NCBI GenBank assembly: GCA_937625935.1
Contig: OW569361.1
Location: 372,001-436,000, forward strand
Direction of reading: 5' to 3'
Origin: Tetramitus jugosus
Taxonomy: Eukaryota > Heterolobosea > Eutetramitea > Acrasida > Vahlkampfiidae
Length of the DNA stretch: 64,000 bases
Part shown: positions 19,009 to 28,735 of the stretch, piece after piece
Numbering within the stretch: the stretch's first letter is position 1
Layout of the letters: the number at the start of each line of letters is the position of its first letter
The notes under the pieces: model-generated
What the model was told of the DNA's origin: nothing
Databases searched by the model: none
Seen by the model: only the letters and a program-made list of their open reading frames with translations
Translations under genes and position numbers: made by a program

Positions 19009-22000
19009 CTACGTGTTTTGTTCAATAACTTGAGTCTCCTCCAAGTACTGTTCTAACTCGGCAATTAAGCTTGCTCTTTCATGTGTAAACCTATATCTAT
19101 ACAATAACTTGTAGAGAACACTAAAGTGTCGATCGAGTTGTTCGACGGGACAGCCTTCTGTGGCTCTCAAAAAGCTCTCAAACCAAGAATTGAGACCATC
19201 AACATCAATATTCACATCAGGAACCACAGGTTCAGGTTCAGGTTCAGGAACAACCTGTTGCTCTATGACAGGTGTAGTTACCACTGGCACCTGGGTAGTG
19301 TCAGGTTCTTCGGTTGGAACATTATTACTCACAGGTTCTGCGGTATTTTGCTCCAAACTTTGTTCTTGCGTGACTACCGAAGGCGAAACAGGATCCTGAG
19401 GTACAGATTCTTGAACTGGATCTTTAGAAACAGACTCTTGAACGACCTCTTCTGTTGCCGTGGACTCTGTCTCAGATATGTCCATTGCAGAACTGGTTGT
19501 ATTCGATTCTGTATTGATCTCAATAGGATTAGTCTCATTGTTTTCTTCTGCGACGCTAGTACTTGTTGTTGCTTCTCCGTTGGCAGTTGTTTGCACTTCC
19601 TTCTTCTTTCTTTCAAGCTCTCTCCTCTTTGCAATCACCTTACATTTCTTCACGATATCCTTCGGTATTGCTTGCAGTGCAGACTTCATGACTTCATAGA
19701 TCTGTTTGGCCTTGCTGAAGTTCTTTTTAGCAGTGTAGGAATCTCCATTCGGCTGATACAAAGCACTATCCTTGATGACCTGCTTGAGATCACGTGTGAA
19801 CGCTTTCAATGTGGAATACTTGTTATGTTCCAAATTATCCAAAATATCATACAAATAAAGAAGATTACTGGTCTCTGGTTCCTCATTATCTGATCCAACC
19901 TGTTGGTGAGTTGGCTTTGGTGGTTTCATAAATACTTCAAACCTCTTGTTGGTCAGTAATTGTAACATTGGATCTCGCAAGCGGATACGTAGCTCGTTAA
20001 TTGCTAATTCTTCCTCTCTCTTCCTTTTATCTTCATCCTGCTCGCTTTCCTCTACAGGTGGTGCTGGAGGAGGAGCAAGGGGAAGCTCTGGATAAACCTG
20101 AGTGTTTTGCTTCTTGTGCTTCACAATCGGCTTTCTGAGGACATCCGTTAAAAACACTGAGAACATCTCTCTTCTGTGCTCTGTTGTTGGCGCCTTAACC
20201 AAGAAATGATGCTCATAAAACAGTTTCTGTACAGGGAGGGGCAGATGTGATAATGATCTACTATTGTTAGCAGTTACAATCACGAGGACATTCAATGAAG
20301 AGGGCAAATCTTGAAGCATAGAACAGAGAGTGGACTGCAACACTTCAGAGGATCTCATCCACCACTCGTTGATATTGGGAAGCCAGAGTACAGATGGTGA
20401 GCTCTTTCTCGCTTCGGCAAAAGTGGAAATCAGTGCTTCCTCGGCGCTTCTCACATTTTGATTTGTGATCAATGAAGCAAAATCTAGGGAAAATAAGGGC
20501 ATCTCCTCAAGAGCATATAAAACTGCTCTGGCAAGAGTTAACTGACCCATTCCCTCATCTCCATAAAGCAAGATCCAAGGTCTATATGATGGTGGATTAA
20601 TGAGATAATCTGAGATCTCATGATCCATGTATGATATCTCAGAAAAGTTGGTGTACTCGTCATTAGCTGACTCTTCATTTGTCATTGTGTCCGCATCACT
20701 AGTAGAACCGGTTGGAACAATTTCATCATGTCTATCCAAAAACTTGGATGAAATAGGGAATACTTTCCGGATTAGATCCTTGATTAGTTGCAATTTCTCC
20801 ACAAAAAGAGGTGCGAGATGGGAAGGAAGAGGCCTAGAATGAACAATAGCACTTCGGTGAGAAGCAGGAGTTATACTCTTCATAGCATCTAGGAAGTCAA
20901 TCTTTTGAACTTGAACCGAGTCGATATCAATCATCAGACGAGCGTTGCTGCTGTACACTTGTGGATACTTTCGCTTTAAGGAACAAAGCGCAGCCTCAGC
21001 ACACAAAGCTTTGATATCAGCTCCACAATACCCAACACAACGCTTTGCGATATCCTCTGATAAGCCAGGAGGAACTGGAGGCTGCCAGTTTCGCGTGTGA
21101 ATTCCAAATATCTCCCTCCGAGCATTCTTTGATGGAAGAGTAAAGATTAGCTCTCGATCAAAACGACCAGGTCTTCTCAGAGCAGGATCGATTGAATCAA
21201 TTCTATTCGTCGCACCAATCACTACCACTTGTCCTCTGTTATCGAGACCGTCCATGAGCGCCAACAAGGTCGATACAATCGAACTGTGAATATAATCTTG
21301 CTTGGATGAACGTACAGGAGCCAATCCGTCGATTTCATCAAAGAAGATGATGGATGGCTGAAGTTTCTTTGCTTCGTCAAATAGCAATCTCAACTGCTTT
21401 TCAGCCTCTCCAACCCACTTGCTCAGAATATCAGCACCTTTTCTCATGAAAAAGGCGATTGGTCTTGCACTGTTTGAGCAACTATTAGCGAGAGCACGAG
21501 CTACTAGGGTCTTTTGTATGCATAGATGGGTAGTGTGAGTTAGTACAGGTTATGTGAATGAGGAGAAGTACAAAAAAGTTGCTATTTCTACAAACCTTGC
21601 CCGTGCCCGGAGGTCCAAAGAAGATAACACCGCGAGGTGGCGTAATGTCAAACTTGTGGAACACTTCTGGATAAAGGAGTGGTAGTACAACCATTTCCTT
21701 GAGTGCATCTACATGATGTTGTAATCCTCCGATCTGATCCCATCCAACATTACCAACCTTCATTGGATCAATATCGGCAGAAGGCTTTCCCTTGTTTCCT
21801 TGGAGATCATTTAAATTAATAGGCGCTATATGTGAATATTTGGAGCTGCTTGAAAGAGAACTCTTTGCTGCGTTCATTTGTCCCGGCATCTCATCATCAG
21901 ATGAGTCAGATGATGATGAGTCAGAAAGAACAGGAGTTTGTACTTCAACAGGAACGGGCTTTGGTGGTGTTTGCCTCAATATTTGGATCCTCTCCTTGGA

Positions 22001-23799
22001 AAACTGAGCCTGCAATCGGTCATATCGATTGCTCTCCTTCTCCTGCCTAGTTGGTGTGACAACCTCTGGTACATGCGTGTATGGATTCACCTGCTTCTTA
22101 TTTCTTGGTCTTAAACGCGTCTTAATTGGAGCTTCGCTACTACTCTCTTCTTCGTCATCATTCTCCTGCTCTTCCTCACTGAATGTGACATGTTGTGTTC
22201 GGCGAGCATACCTCTGAGCTCGAGACGATCGATTACTCCTCATGTTTCTCATCACATGTACTTCATCATCGTCTTCATCGTCTTCAGATGTATGTGAAGA
22301 TCGTCGATGTGTCACATGTCTGGTCCTGCGAGTTCGAACAACCCGTGGCTCCTCGTCCTCTTCATCAATCTCCATGGGCTCCTCCAAACCTTCCTCTTCC
22401 TCTCTCTCCTGAGTATTATCTCCTTCTGCTGTATCAGGCTCATATTCATCATCTGATGTGTTCTTTTTCCGCGTTGGCTGTTCAGGTTCCTCAGCCTCTT
22501 CAATCTCCATAGAAGAAGTTTCTTGCTCCACATGTTCGACTTGGTCCTCTTCTTGTGCTCGAGACTGAGAAGGAACATTAGCTAAGATAGGATCCTCCAT
22601 ATTATCGTAGAGTAAGCTTGAGTTGCTTGATTGAATGTTTTGTGATGCTTGATCGGATTTCTCACCCTCTGTTCTTGTCGTATCTACCGCAGCATCCTCG
22701 GAAGTGTGAGCCATGGTGGATGATGAATCAACCTCAGCAGGAACCCCTTCACCATTCTCAGTGCCTTGCTCCAGTATGCGTCCATTTGTATCACCGTTTT
22801 GGTATGTCGATGAAACGTCTGCCATATTTCTAGAACGCTTCTTCGGAGGACTCTGACTGTCCAAATTTGACTGTATATATTGTTCTTCATTCGATGGTTT
22901 TCTCTTGCGATTCGTTGTTGTTTCTGCTTCTACCTCTTCCTCTCCTTCAAGTTCAATGTCCTCTACTGAGCGCTCCTGTGGCTCGTGATCTACAGCAGCA
23001 CTGTTCAAGGTCGCTTTCCTCGCTAATGATGCTCTACCAGCACCTTTTCCATTATGGACCGTTGTATAATCGTCTTTATCAACTTGCCCATCGTCTAAAT
23101 CCTTGTAATTGATCGCTTTTCGTTGTCTAACGGGTCGAGAACTCACAACATTGACCTGATAATTGGTTGTCTCCTGTTTTTGATTTCTTCGAGCTCTCGA
23201 AATTACTTTTGTGACTGGCTCAGGAGTCTCTGGTTCATACACCTCCTCTTCTTCTTCTTGTTCATCATCGATTTCTGTATCGTCCATCTCTGCATAGGAT
23301 ATTTTCGTATGATGACGCAAATTTCGTTTACTTGCGTTCGATTCACGACTCATTCTGGCATAGGATCGATAGTTTTCATCATCAGAATTGCCGTCATCAT
23401 CACCACTGTTGCTATACCTTCTTCGACTAGATGATCTTTTAGGTGTAGTTCTCGTTCGCTGTATATTAGATAGCACATAGAGATAGAAATCATGATTTGG
23501 ATAGAATTGAGAGTGTGAGTAAGCTTTCAAAAAGAGAACGTTGCTGTTGATCAAAAAGAAAAAGGAATGATCAGTTTTTCAGAACTTACAGGTGTGGATC
23601 GAGAGCTTTTTATGTCAGGAGAAGAAGCTTCATCTTCTTCTCCATCATCCTCTTCATTGTAGTTCTTGGTTTTGTTGGCACGTCTGCGTCGAGCGGTCAT
23701 ATTCTCTGTTATTGTCCAAATGGTGTCTTGTTGCTTCCGTTTTTTTGATGATTTTTTTCGTGGCGGACAAAAAGCATTCATCACAAAAATGTGCCGCAT
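19009..23799 (-). CDS. ATAD2/Yta7-type AAA ATPase with bromodomain
   Basis: Three exons, 23799-23590, 23458-21596 and 21510-19009, with introns of 131 bases (GTAAGT) and 85 bases (GTTTGT), encode about 1524 residues. The second intron cuts the Walker A motif after GPPGTGK, and the join supplies TLVARALA. Exon 2 is a long acidic, Arg/Ser-rich disordered region. AAA1 has Walker B IIFFDEIDGLAP near 745 and the arginine-finger segment ALRRPGRFDREL. AAA2 near 990-1130 is degenerate (GDEGMGQ in place of GxxxxGK, WLPNINEWW in place of Walker B). A bromodomain at about 1190-1310 follows (LRIRLRDPMLQLL, KYSTLKAFTRDL). ATAD2/Yta7/Abo1 remodel histone H3-H4 and regulate chromatin density. A second in-frame ATG at 23781 is an alternative start. 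Confidence 0.85.
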
Positions 23800-24546
23800 G
23801 GGAAGATGGAATAACGGTTATTCATCCAATCCATGCAAGTATTGACTACTATTCAAAAAAGTCAACTTATCCGATGGATGACTTGATTCTTTCAAGAATC
23901 CACGGATCAGGAAAACTCTTTCTTATGTTCACATTAAAGTTAGTTGAAGGATCAAATTTCCTCAAATTTGTGTTTTTGATTTTGGGGGTGTCTGGATAGC
24001 TTTCGTGAATGTTTCTTTTTGTTTCTTTGTGCAGGTCAGCAGGTTATCTGAAGGTTCGGGGTGAGTTAACTGCGAAGTAGTCCATAGTTCCACCAAGGAG
24101 ACATACTGGCAATTGGTTAGAACTCGTTACGGATTTACACTCTTTTGACATCCAATATCGTCTGTTGTGATGGACAAACTTGACACTAACACTCGAAAAT
24201 TATCCTTCAGTTTATTGTAAAAATCCAACGTCAACCTTCGACGTACCGCGGCTCTTCCAACGACGTGAATGGCCTTGCTGTGAAGAAGTACACTGAGGAG
24301 AAGTGAGTGCTCAATGATAGGAAGTGAGGGTTTGTCTCTTGGGTCGTCTGTTCTGAAACACAAAATACAAGTCCGTGGTATTGCAAGATTTCATCTTTGT
24401 CGGACCTTTTCCTTTGTAAAATAAAATTCCAAGTCGCAGAAATTCAACAAGCAAATCTCACAAACAGACGAACAAAAAAACCCGCCCAAAGAAAGCAACT
24501 CTCCCATCCTCACTGTTTCATCATTTCCATCGCTTCAAACACAACA
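23800..24546. other. Gap of 747 bases with one protein-like open frame lacking a start
   Basis: The minus strand at 24363-24127 is open for 78 codons without an ATG. From about 24348 it begins after a TTTCAG acceptor-like site and encodes protein-like residues (LLLSVLLHSKAIHVVG, LTLDFYNKLKDNF). It could be the last exon of an unrecognised gene or a decayed fragment; no upstream exon could be placed. The stretch 23800-24120 shows nothing. The end near 24546 is the A/C-rich leader of the next gene. Confidence 0.25.
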
Positions 24547-24852
24547 ATGCGTTCCGGTTTCATCTTGCTTGCACTCATCGCCATCCTTTCCGTGATTTTC
24601 ACTCTTGCTCAAGGCTCAAAGCTTGACATGTTCGACAGAAGAGATCAATTGCTGTCAGCTAACGAATACACATTCACTAACGAGAGTACAGGAAACAGCA
24701 CTGTTTCATTGGAGACTATTGCTGAATATCAAACTGCTTTTTGGACCTCTGTGATTATGACTCTTACTATGATTGGTGCTGTTTGGTTCGTCAGCAAGAT
24801 TGACTACAGTGCAGACACCATGCTCTATGCTTCTGAATTGAACAAGGAATAA
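24547..24852 (+). CDS. Small secretory-pathway membrane protein, ATP6AP2-like transmembrane tail
   Basis: This 101-residue protein starts with a clear signal peptide, SGFILLALIAILSVIFTLAQGS. A short luminal part follows with two N-glycosylation sequons (NES, NST). Then comes one membrane helix (FWTSVIMTLTMIGAVWFV), with a short cytosolic tail, SKIDYSADTMLYASELNKE. The order FW-helix-IDYxxDTxLY resembles the C-terminus of ATP6AP2/prorenin receptor (MDPGxDSIIYR), an accessory subunit inside the V-ATPase rotor ring, but without the long ectodomain. I infer a V-ATPase accessory role; the match is short. The ATG is preceded by an A/C-rich leader. The TAA stop lies inside an AATAAA hexamer. Confidence 0.5.
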   Translation: MRSGFILLALIAILSVIFTLAQGSKLDMFDRRDQLLSANEYTFTNESTGNSTVSLETIAEYQTAFWTSVIMTLTMIGAVWFVSKIDYSADTMLYASELNKE

Positions 24853-25050
24853 ATTAAAGCACTTCATTTTTTTGTCCATTTGTAAAATAGCATATTGCTG
24901 ACCTTGTTCTCCCAGAAAGCATGTAAGGTGTTGAATTGGAACGAAAAACGATTGAATATTATGTCCGCTTGTTGGAAGCTTGGGGTGAACTTGAAATCAC
25001 AAAAACCAAAAACACACCAAACCTCTATCCTGCGCTCACAGATCACACAC

Positions 25051-25509
25051 ATGTCACTCTACAAACAGATTGTAATTGAAGACCCAAGTCAGTTCGACAG
25101 CATTGTCAGCCAATACGAAAACAATGACCAGTACAAGGCTGTTCTCGTCTACGTTACAGGATCCTTAGACTCAACAAGTGGAAAGAGTTGGTGCCCTGAT
25201 TGTGTTGTCAGTGAGCCAATTATCAAGTTCATGTTCGAGCAAATTGAAGAAGATTTGGAAAATGATGGTGTTGGTGTGCCTGAAACTCCACAGATTGCTT
25301 TCATCAAGTGCCCTGTTGTCAGAGAGCCTTACAAGAAGCCTGATTTTGTCTATCGTACTCATTCAAAGTTGCAGATCCGTTCGATCCCTACATTGATTTT
25401 GTGGTCTGCTGATACCAACTATCGCATGAGAATTATTGAGGGTCAGTTCAGAGACAGTTCAGCCGTATTGAACTTTGGAAAGAAGATTTTCACTATGTTG
25501 ACTAATTAG
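25051..25509 (+). CDS. TXNDC17: Thioredoxin domain protein 17-like (TRP14)
   Basis: This 152-residue protein has its start chosen at 25051, after an A/C-rich leader; an in-frame ATG at 24961 would add 30 residues. Redox motif WCPDC is at residues 47-51, preceded by the TXNDC17-specific long loop TGSLDSTSGKSWCPDC (human: KDAGGKSWCPDC). Then come VVSEPIIKF, the cis-proline region RSIPTLILW, and a C-terminal helix. The length slightly exceeds the human 123 residues because of an insertion, EQIEEDLENDGVGVPETP. TRP14 is a cytosolic disulfide reductase for cystine, nitrosothiols and selected phosphatases, recycled by thioredoxin reductase. Its stop codon overlaps the stop of the exonuclease gene on the other strand. 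Confidence 0.86.
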   Translation: MSLYKQIVIEDPSQFDSIVSQYENNDQYKAVLVYVTGSLDSTSGKSWCPDCVVSEPIIKFMFEQIEEDLENDGVGVPETPQIAFIKCPVVREPYKKPDFVYRTHSKLQIRSIPTLILWSADTNYRMRIIEGQFRDSSAVLNFGKKIFTMLTN

Positions 25510-26714
25510 ACAATGTTTAGTTGAATATCATCATTTTGGAGTGTTTTCTGCTTTTTCTTGTTGCTGTTCTTTTGTGTTGAAGCTTGTTGTTGATCTGGTT
25601 CGTGATTGTCGTTGTTCGTGGCATCGGTGCTGCTGGTAGGATTGTTGTAGAGTCCTTTCAACAGACTAAGAGCATCAGACATTCCATTGTTCAGTGACAC
25701 TTCGCGCTCTCTCTTTCTTTTCTTGTCCTGAAGCTTGTGTTTCATCCGAGAACCGTCTGAATGAGCAATTTCCATGTAGCGCCTTCTGTTTTGTTGCATG
25801 CGAAGTTGTTCCTCACTGTTTAGCTCTTTCTTTGCTTGACGAAGCAACTTGTTGTCTTTCGAGCTTGATAGAGTGTTATCCTTACTATTTGCTTGTTTCT
25901 CTAAGCGTGCTTCCCGCATTTCCTCGAATAGAGCATACAACCATTCGTACAATGTCTTGTTTTCGCCCTTCACACACAGGAAACTAGCCAATATCTGTGT
26001 ACATCGATAACCAACAAAACTATCCATTGCAGCGTAGTGAATCATAGATTCATGTCTTTGCACATCGAGCTTTGACCATTGCACACCACGATGTGTTCTG
26101 CTATAGGTCAATCCGATTAATCTCTTAGCGAAATCCTTCAGAGAAATGAAGCTTCCAGAGAGAACACCTTGCTGAACAGACAAGAAACTCAGATCAACAT
26201 CACCGCGCAACCGAATCTGAAAACTACGCTGCAAATTTTGTGCATCCGACTTTACACCAACACCCGTTTTCAATATGCGACCATCTTCCAGTAATTTCTG
26301 TAGCTCTCTCGGGAAAATGGATTTTCCACTGTACATTTTCTGCAGCAAAAACACAATGGACAAGAAACGAGTTGACAATTGAACGGAAGCAACTTTGCCT
26401 CGATCAGATTCCGTATCGAAACCAAACACAAAGCTCTCAGTGCTTGTTTCGTTTTCTTCGAGGTACATTTTTCTGAGATAACGCAAGCTCTGTGCTACAG
26501 CTTCATCCCCACCACCAACCACAGTCACAATCAGTGGTTTTTCATTCCAATTCTCCGATGTTAGCAAAGTAAAGTGACTTGCTTTGCTAGAGGTGTCTTT
26601 GATGATGGTTTTCAATAACTTTTCACAAGAATCAGAAATGGTCTCATCCATCATGTCATCACTATTCTCATCCTTGCTTATCATTCTTGTTTCTTCCTTC
26701 TGTTCTCCTTTCAT
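25506..26714 (-). CDS. 3'-5' exonuclease domain protein (WRN/RNase D-type)
   Basis: This 402-residue protein starts at the ATG at 26714. The DEDDy exonuclease motifs are intact: FGFDTES with Asp100 and Glu102 (Exo I), a GVGVKSDAQNL block (Exo II) and HYAAMDSFVGY (Exo III, Tyr-x3-Asp). Between them lie RGDVDLSFLSV and SLKDFAKRLIG, as in WRN-type and plant WEX exonucleases. The C-terminal 130 residues are Lys/Arg/Gln-rich (DKKRKREREVSLNN), a probable nuclear signal, and end in low complexity. No helicase or HRDC domain is present, so this is a stand-alone exonuclease. Its 5' end faces a telobox protein gene across 96 bases; its stop overlaps the stop of TXNDC17. Confidence 0.8.
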   Translation of the reverse strand: MKGEQKEETRMISKDENSDDMMDETISDSCEKLLKTIIKDTSSKASHFTLLTSENWNEKPLIVTVVGGGDEAVAQSLRYLRKMYLEENETSTESFVFGFDTESDRGKVASVQLSTRFLSIVFLLQKMYSGKSIFPRELQKLLEDGRILKTGVGVKSDAQNLQRSFQIRLRGDVDLSFLSVQQGVLSGSFISLKDFAKRLIGLTYSRTHRGVQWSKLDVQRHESMIHYAAMDSFVGYRCTQILASFLCVKGENKTLYEWLYALFEEMREARLEKQANSKDNTLSSSKDNKLLRQAKKELNSEEQLRMQQNRRRYMEIAHSDGSRMKHKLQDKKRKREREVSLNNGMSDALSLLKGLYNNPTSSTDATNNDNHEPDQQQASTQKNSNKKKQKTLQNDDIQLNIV

Positions 26715-26810
26715 GACGCTTTGCTTTTCTGTTGTTTGAATTCTCTTTTCTCCGATGAACCAATTTCCACCAAAAAATTGACAAAAAAACGGAAAAAACA
26801 CTTTGCTACA
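26715..26810. promoter_or_regulatory. 96-base divergent promoter, exonuclease / telobox protein
   Basis: This interval lies between divergent ATGs at 26714 and 26811. It ends in an A-rich leader with AAAAAAC runs ahead of 26811. No specific factor site is recognised. Its shortness makes shared regulation of the two genes likely. Confidence 0.5.
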
Positions 26811-28691
26811 ATGAGCACCAACATGATGGCATCCAGTGATACAACAATGATCATGCTTGATTATTTGTTGTACATTGGTGATATTCAAACCATCAATTCA
26901 CTCGCCATCAACGCACATCACTTGTTTCAACCCAAAGCTTCAACAACGACCAACAAAAACAACAATACACTTTTAGCTAATGATAGTGATCATCATCATC
27001 ATCAAAATGAGTACCTCAAGTGTCGTTTTTGTCTTCAAATGATCAGAGCTTGCTTATCATCAAATAACAACAACAACAACACTACCACTTCTACTTCTAC
27101 TACAGAAAAATCATCATCATCATCAACAACAACATGTTCTCATCTCATACAACATGTCATTTCACCACTTGAATTCCTCATTGATCAATTACCATCCATG
27201 AACAATCATCACTTCCCATCCACCACTATCACCACTACCACTACTACTACCACTCATACTACAACAAATAAAGAAAATGAACAACGAGTGATGAGAAACA
27301 GGAAATGGGGCATGAATTTGGCTGCCATTATTGATCAAATTCAATCACTGAATCATACAACTACGATTGCAAGTGATAATGAAGAGTTGACTATAGTAAA
27401 GAGAGATACACTTGCAGTACAGTTGTTGTCAATTCTGGATGAAATTGAATCCGAATTGCCAAAACCATTGTTGGCACTTGTTTCAAATGATTTGAACACT
27501 GGTCTGTACACTCCTGGACAATTCACTACTACTACTATTGCTACTACTGCTACTACTACGATGGCAACAACTGAAAATATCACACATGATGATGAACAAC
27601 ATCTACCTCGAGATTCATCACGAAAAGCAGTAACATCATCATCATCATCATCTCACTCGGACAAGCAACAGAAACAAAACCAACAAGACACAGAGGAGGA
27701 ACAACAACAGGTTGAAGAAGAACAACAGAAAGAAGATGTAGAATATGTAGTGTTGGATGATGAACAAGAAGCAGAGGATGTTCAAGAGAGTAACAATCAA
27801 AGTAGAGAAGAGTCTGCTGCTGCTGCTGTTGCTGTTGCTGAGAAGACTAGAGCACAGAAACGAACAAGATTGGCTCAACAAGGTCATCATGCTGAGCAGG
27901 AAGAAGAGGAAAGAGAAGCGAGTTCTCCTGTAATTGGCGGAGAAGCAGACAGTGATGAGAGTGATGGAGAGAGCGATTCGGATATTGAAATTGAATTGGA
28001 TCTTGAGATTCAACAGTCTGAGCAGCAGCAACCACAGCTACAACAGCAGAGCAAGAAGCAAATCTCTTATCCATGGACTCATAGGAATCATGGAAAGCGC
28101 CATCGTGATGATGACGATGTTATTGATGATGACGAAGAAGAAGAGGAGCGGAGAGAGAATCGTCAGCCTGTGCGCCTTCAATCCAAGAAGTATCACGCAC
28201 ATGCACGCGATGTGCCACAACAGCAACAACAACATAAGCCCAACAAAGGAGCTCAATACTCTTTTAAGCCATTGTTTGACTCACCAGATGACACAACAAG
28301 GTCGAATGCAGCAACAACTGGCTCAAATCGGGGAGATTCATTGGGACGTAGACTTGGATTATCCACTGGCAGCAACAGTAGAGGTGCCGCCAGTAGCAGT
28401 CGGGATACAGGCGCATCTCGAGCCACTGTTCCAGCGAAGCGCAAGAGAGATGATGATACGCCTGTGCATTTAGGCAAGTCACCTTCAGATAGTCTATCTG
28501 CTCTCGCAGCATCGGCAGGAAAGAAGAAGAGATCGAGAAACTTTTGGACACAGCAAGAAGAAGAGAATTTGATCGAAGGTATTCGGCAGTTTGGTGTCGG
28601 TCGATGGTCCGAAATTCTGAGTCGATATCAGTTCAATCCATGCCGAGATGCCACAGCACTCAGAGACAAGTGGCGAAACATTACCAAATAA
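26811..28691 (+). CDS. TRF-like telomere-binding protein (C-terminal telobox Myb domain)
   Basis: This 626-residue single-exon protein starts at the ATG at 26811. Residues about 570-626, at the extreme C-terminus, are a Myb/SANT domain: FWTQQEEENLIEGIRQFG, then VGRWSEILSRYQF, ending in LRDKWRNITK. This is the telobox form (VDLKDKWRT in TRF1/TRF2, Taz1 and plant TRFL), which recognises double-stranded telomeric repeats. A lysine-rich stretch, AGKKKRSR, precedes it. The first 35 residues are helical (MIMLDYLLYIGDIQTINSL) and could start a TRFH-like dimerisation region. The middle is homopolymer-rich (Thr, His, Asn, Ser, Gln, Glu, Ala runs coded by CAT, ACT/ACC and CAA repeats). A telomere role is inferred from the domain type. 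The stop lies inside AATAAA. Confidence 0.72.
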   Translation: MSTNMMASSDTTMIMLDYLLYIGDIQTINSLAINAHHLFQPKASTTTNKNNNTLLANDSDHHHHQNEYLKCRFCLQMIRACLSSNNNNNNTTTSTSTTEKSSSSSTTTCSHLIQHVISPLEFLIDQLPSMNNHHFPSTTITTTTTTTTHTTTNKENEQRVMRNRKWGMNLAAIIDQIQSLNHTTTIASDNEELTIVKRDTLAVQLLSILDEIESELPKPLLALVSNDLNTGLYTPGQFTTTTIATTATTTMATTENITHDDEQHLPRDSSRKAVTSSSSSSHSDKQQKQNQQDTEEEQQQVEEEQQKEDVEYVVLDDEQEAEDVQESNNQSREESAAAAVAVAEKTRAQKRTRLAQQGHHAEQEEEEREASSPVIGGEADSDESDGESDSDIEIELDLEIQQSEQQQPQLQQQSKKQISYPWTHRNHGKRHRDDDDVIDDDEEEEERRENRQPVRLQSKKYHAHARDVPQQQQQHKPNKGAQYSFKPLFDSPDDTTRSNAATTGSNRGDSLGRRLGLSTGSNSRGAASSSRDTGASRATVPAKRKRDDDTPVHLGKSPSDSLSALAASAGKKKRSRNFWTQQEEENLIEGIRQFGVGRWSEILSRYQFNPCRDATALRDKWRNITK

Positions 28692-28735
28692 ATACTCGTA
28701 ATAGAAAGTTTATCAATTAAAGTAGCTACTTTAAT

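Noticed and set aside
27100..27260. Triplet-repeat DNA that could be taken for a satellite
   Set aside because: It is in frame inside the telobox protein and encodes Ser/Thr/His runs, so it is coding low complexity.
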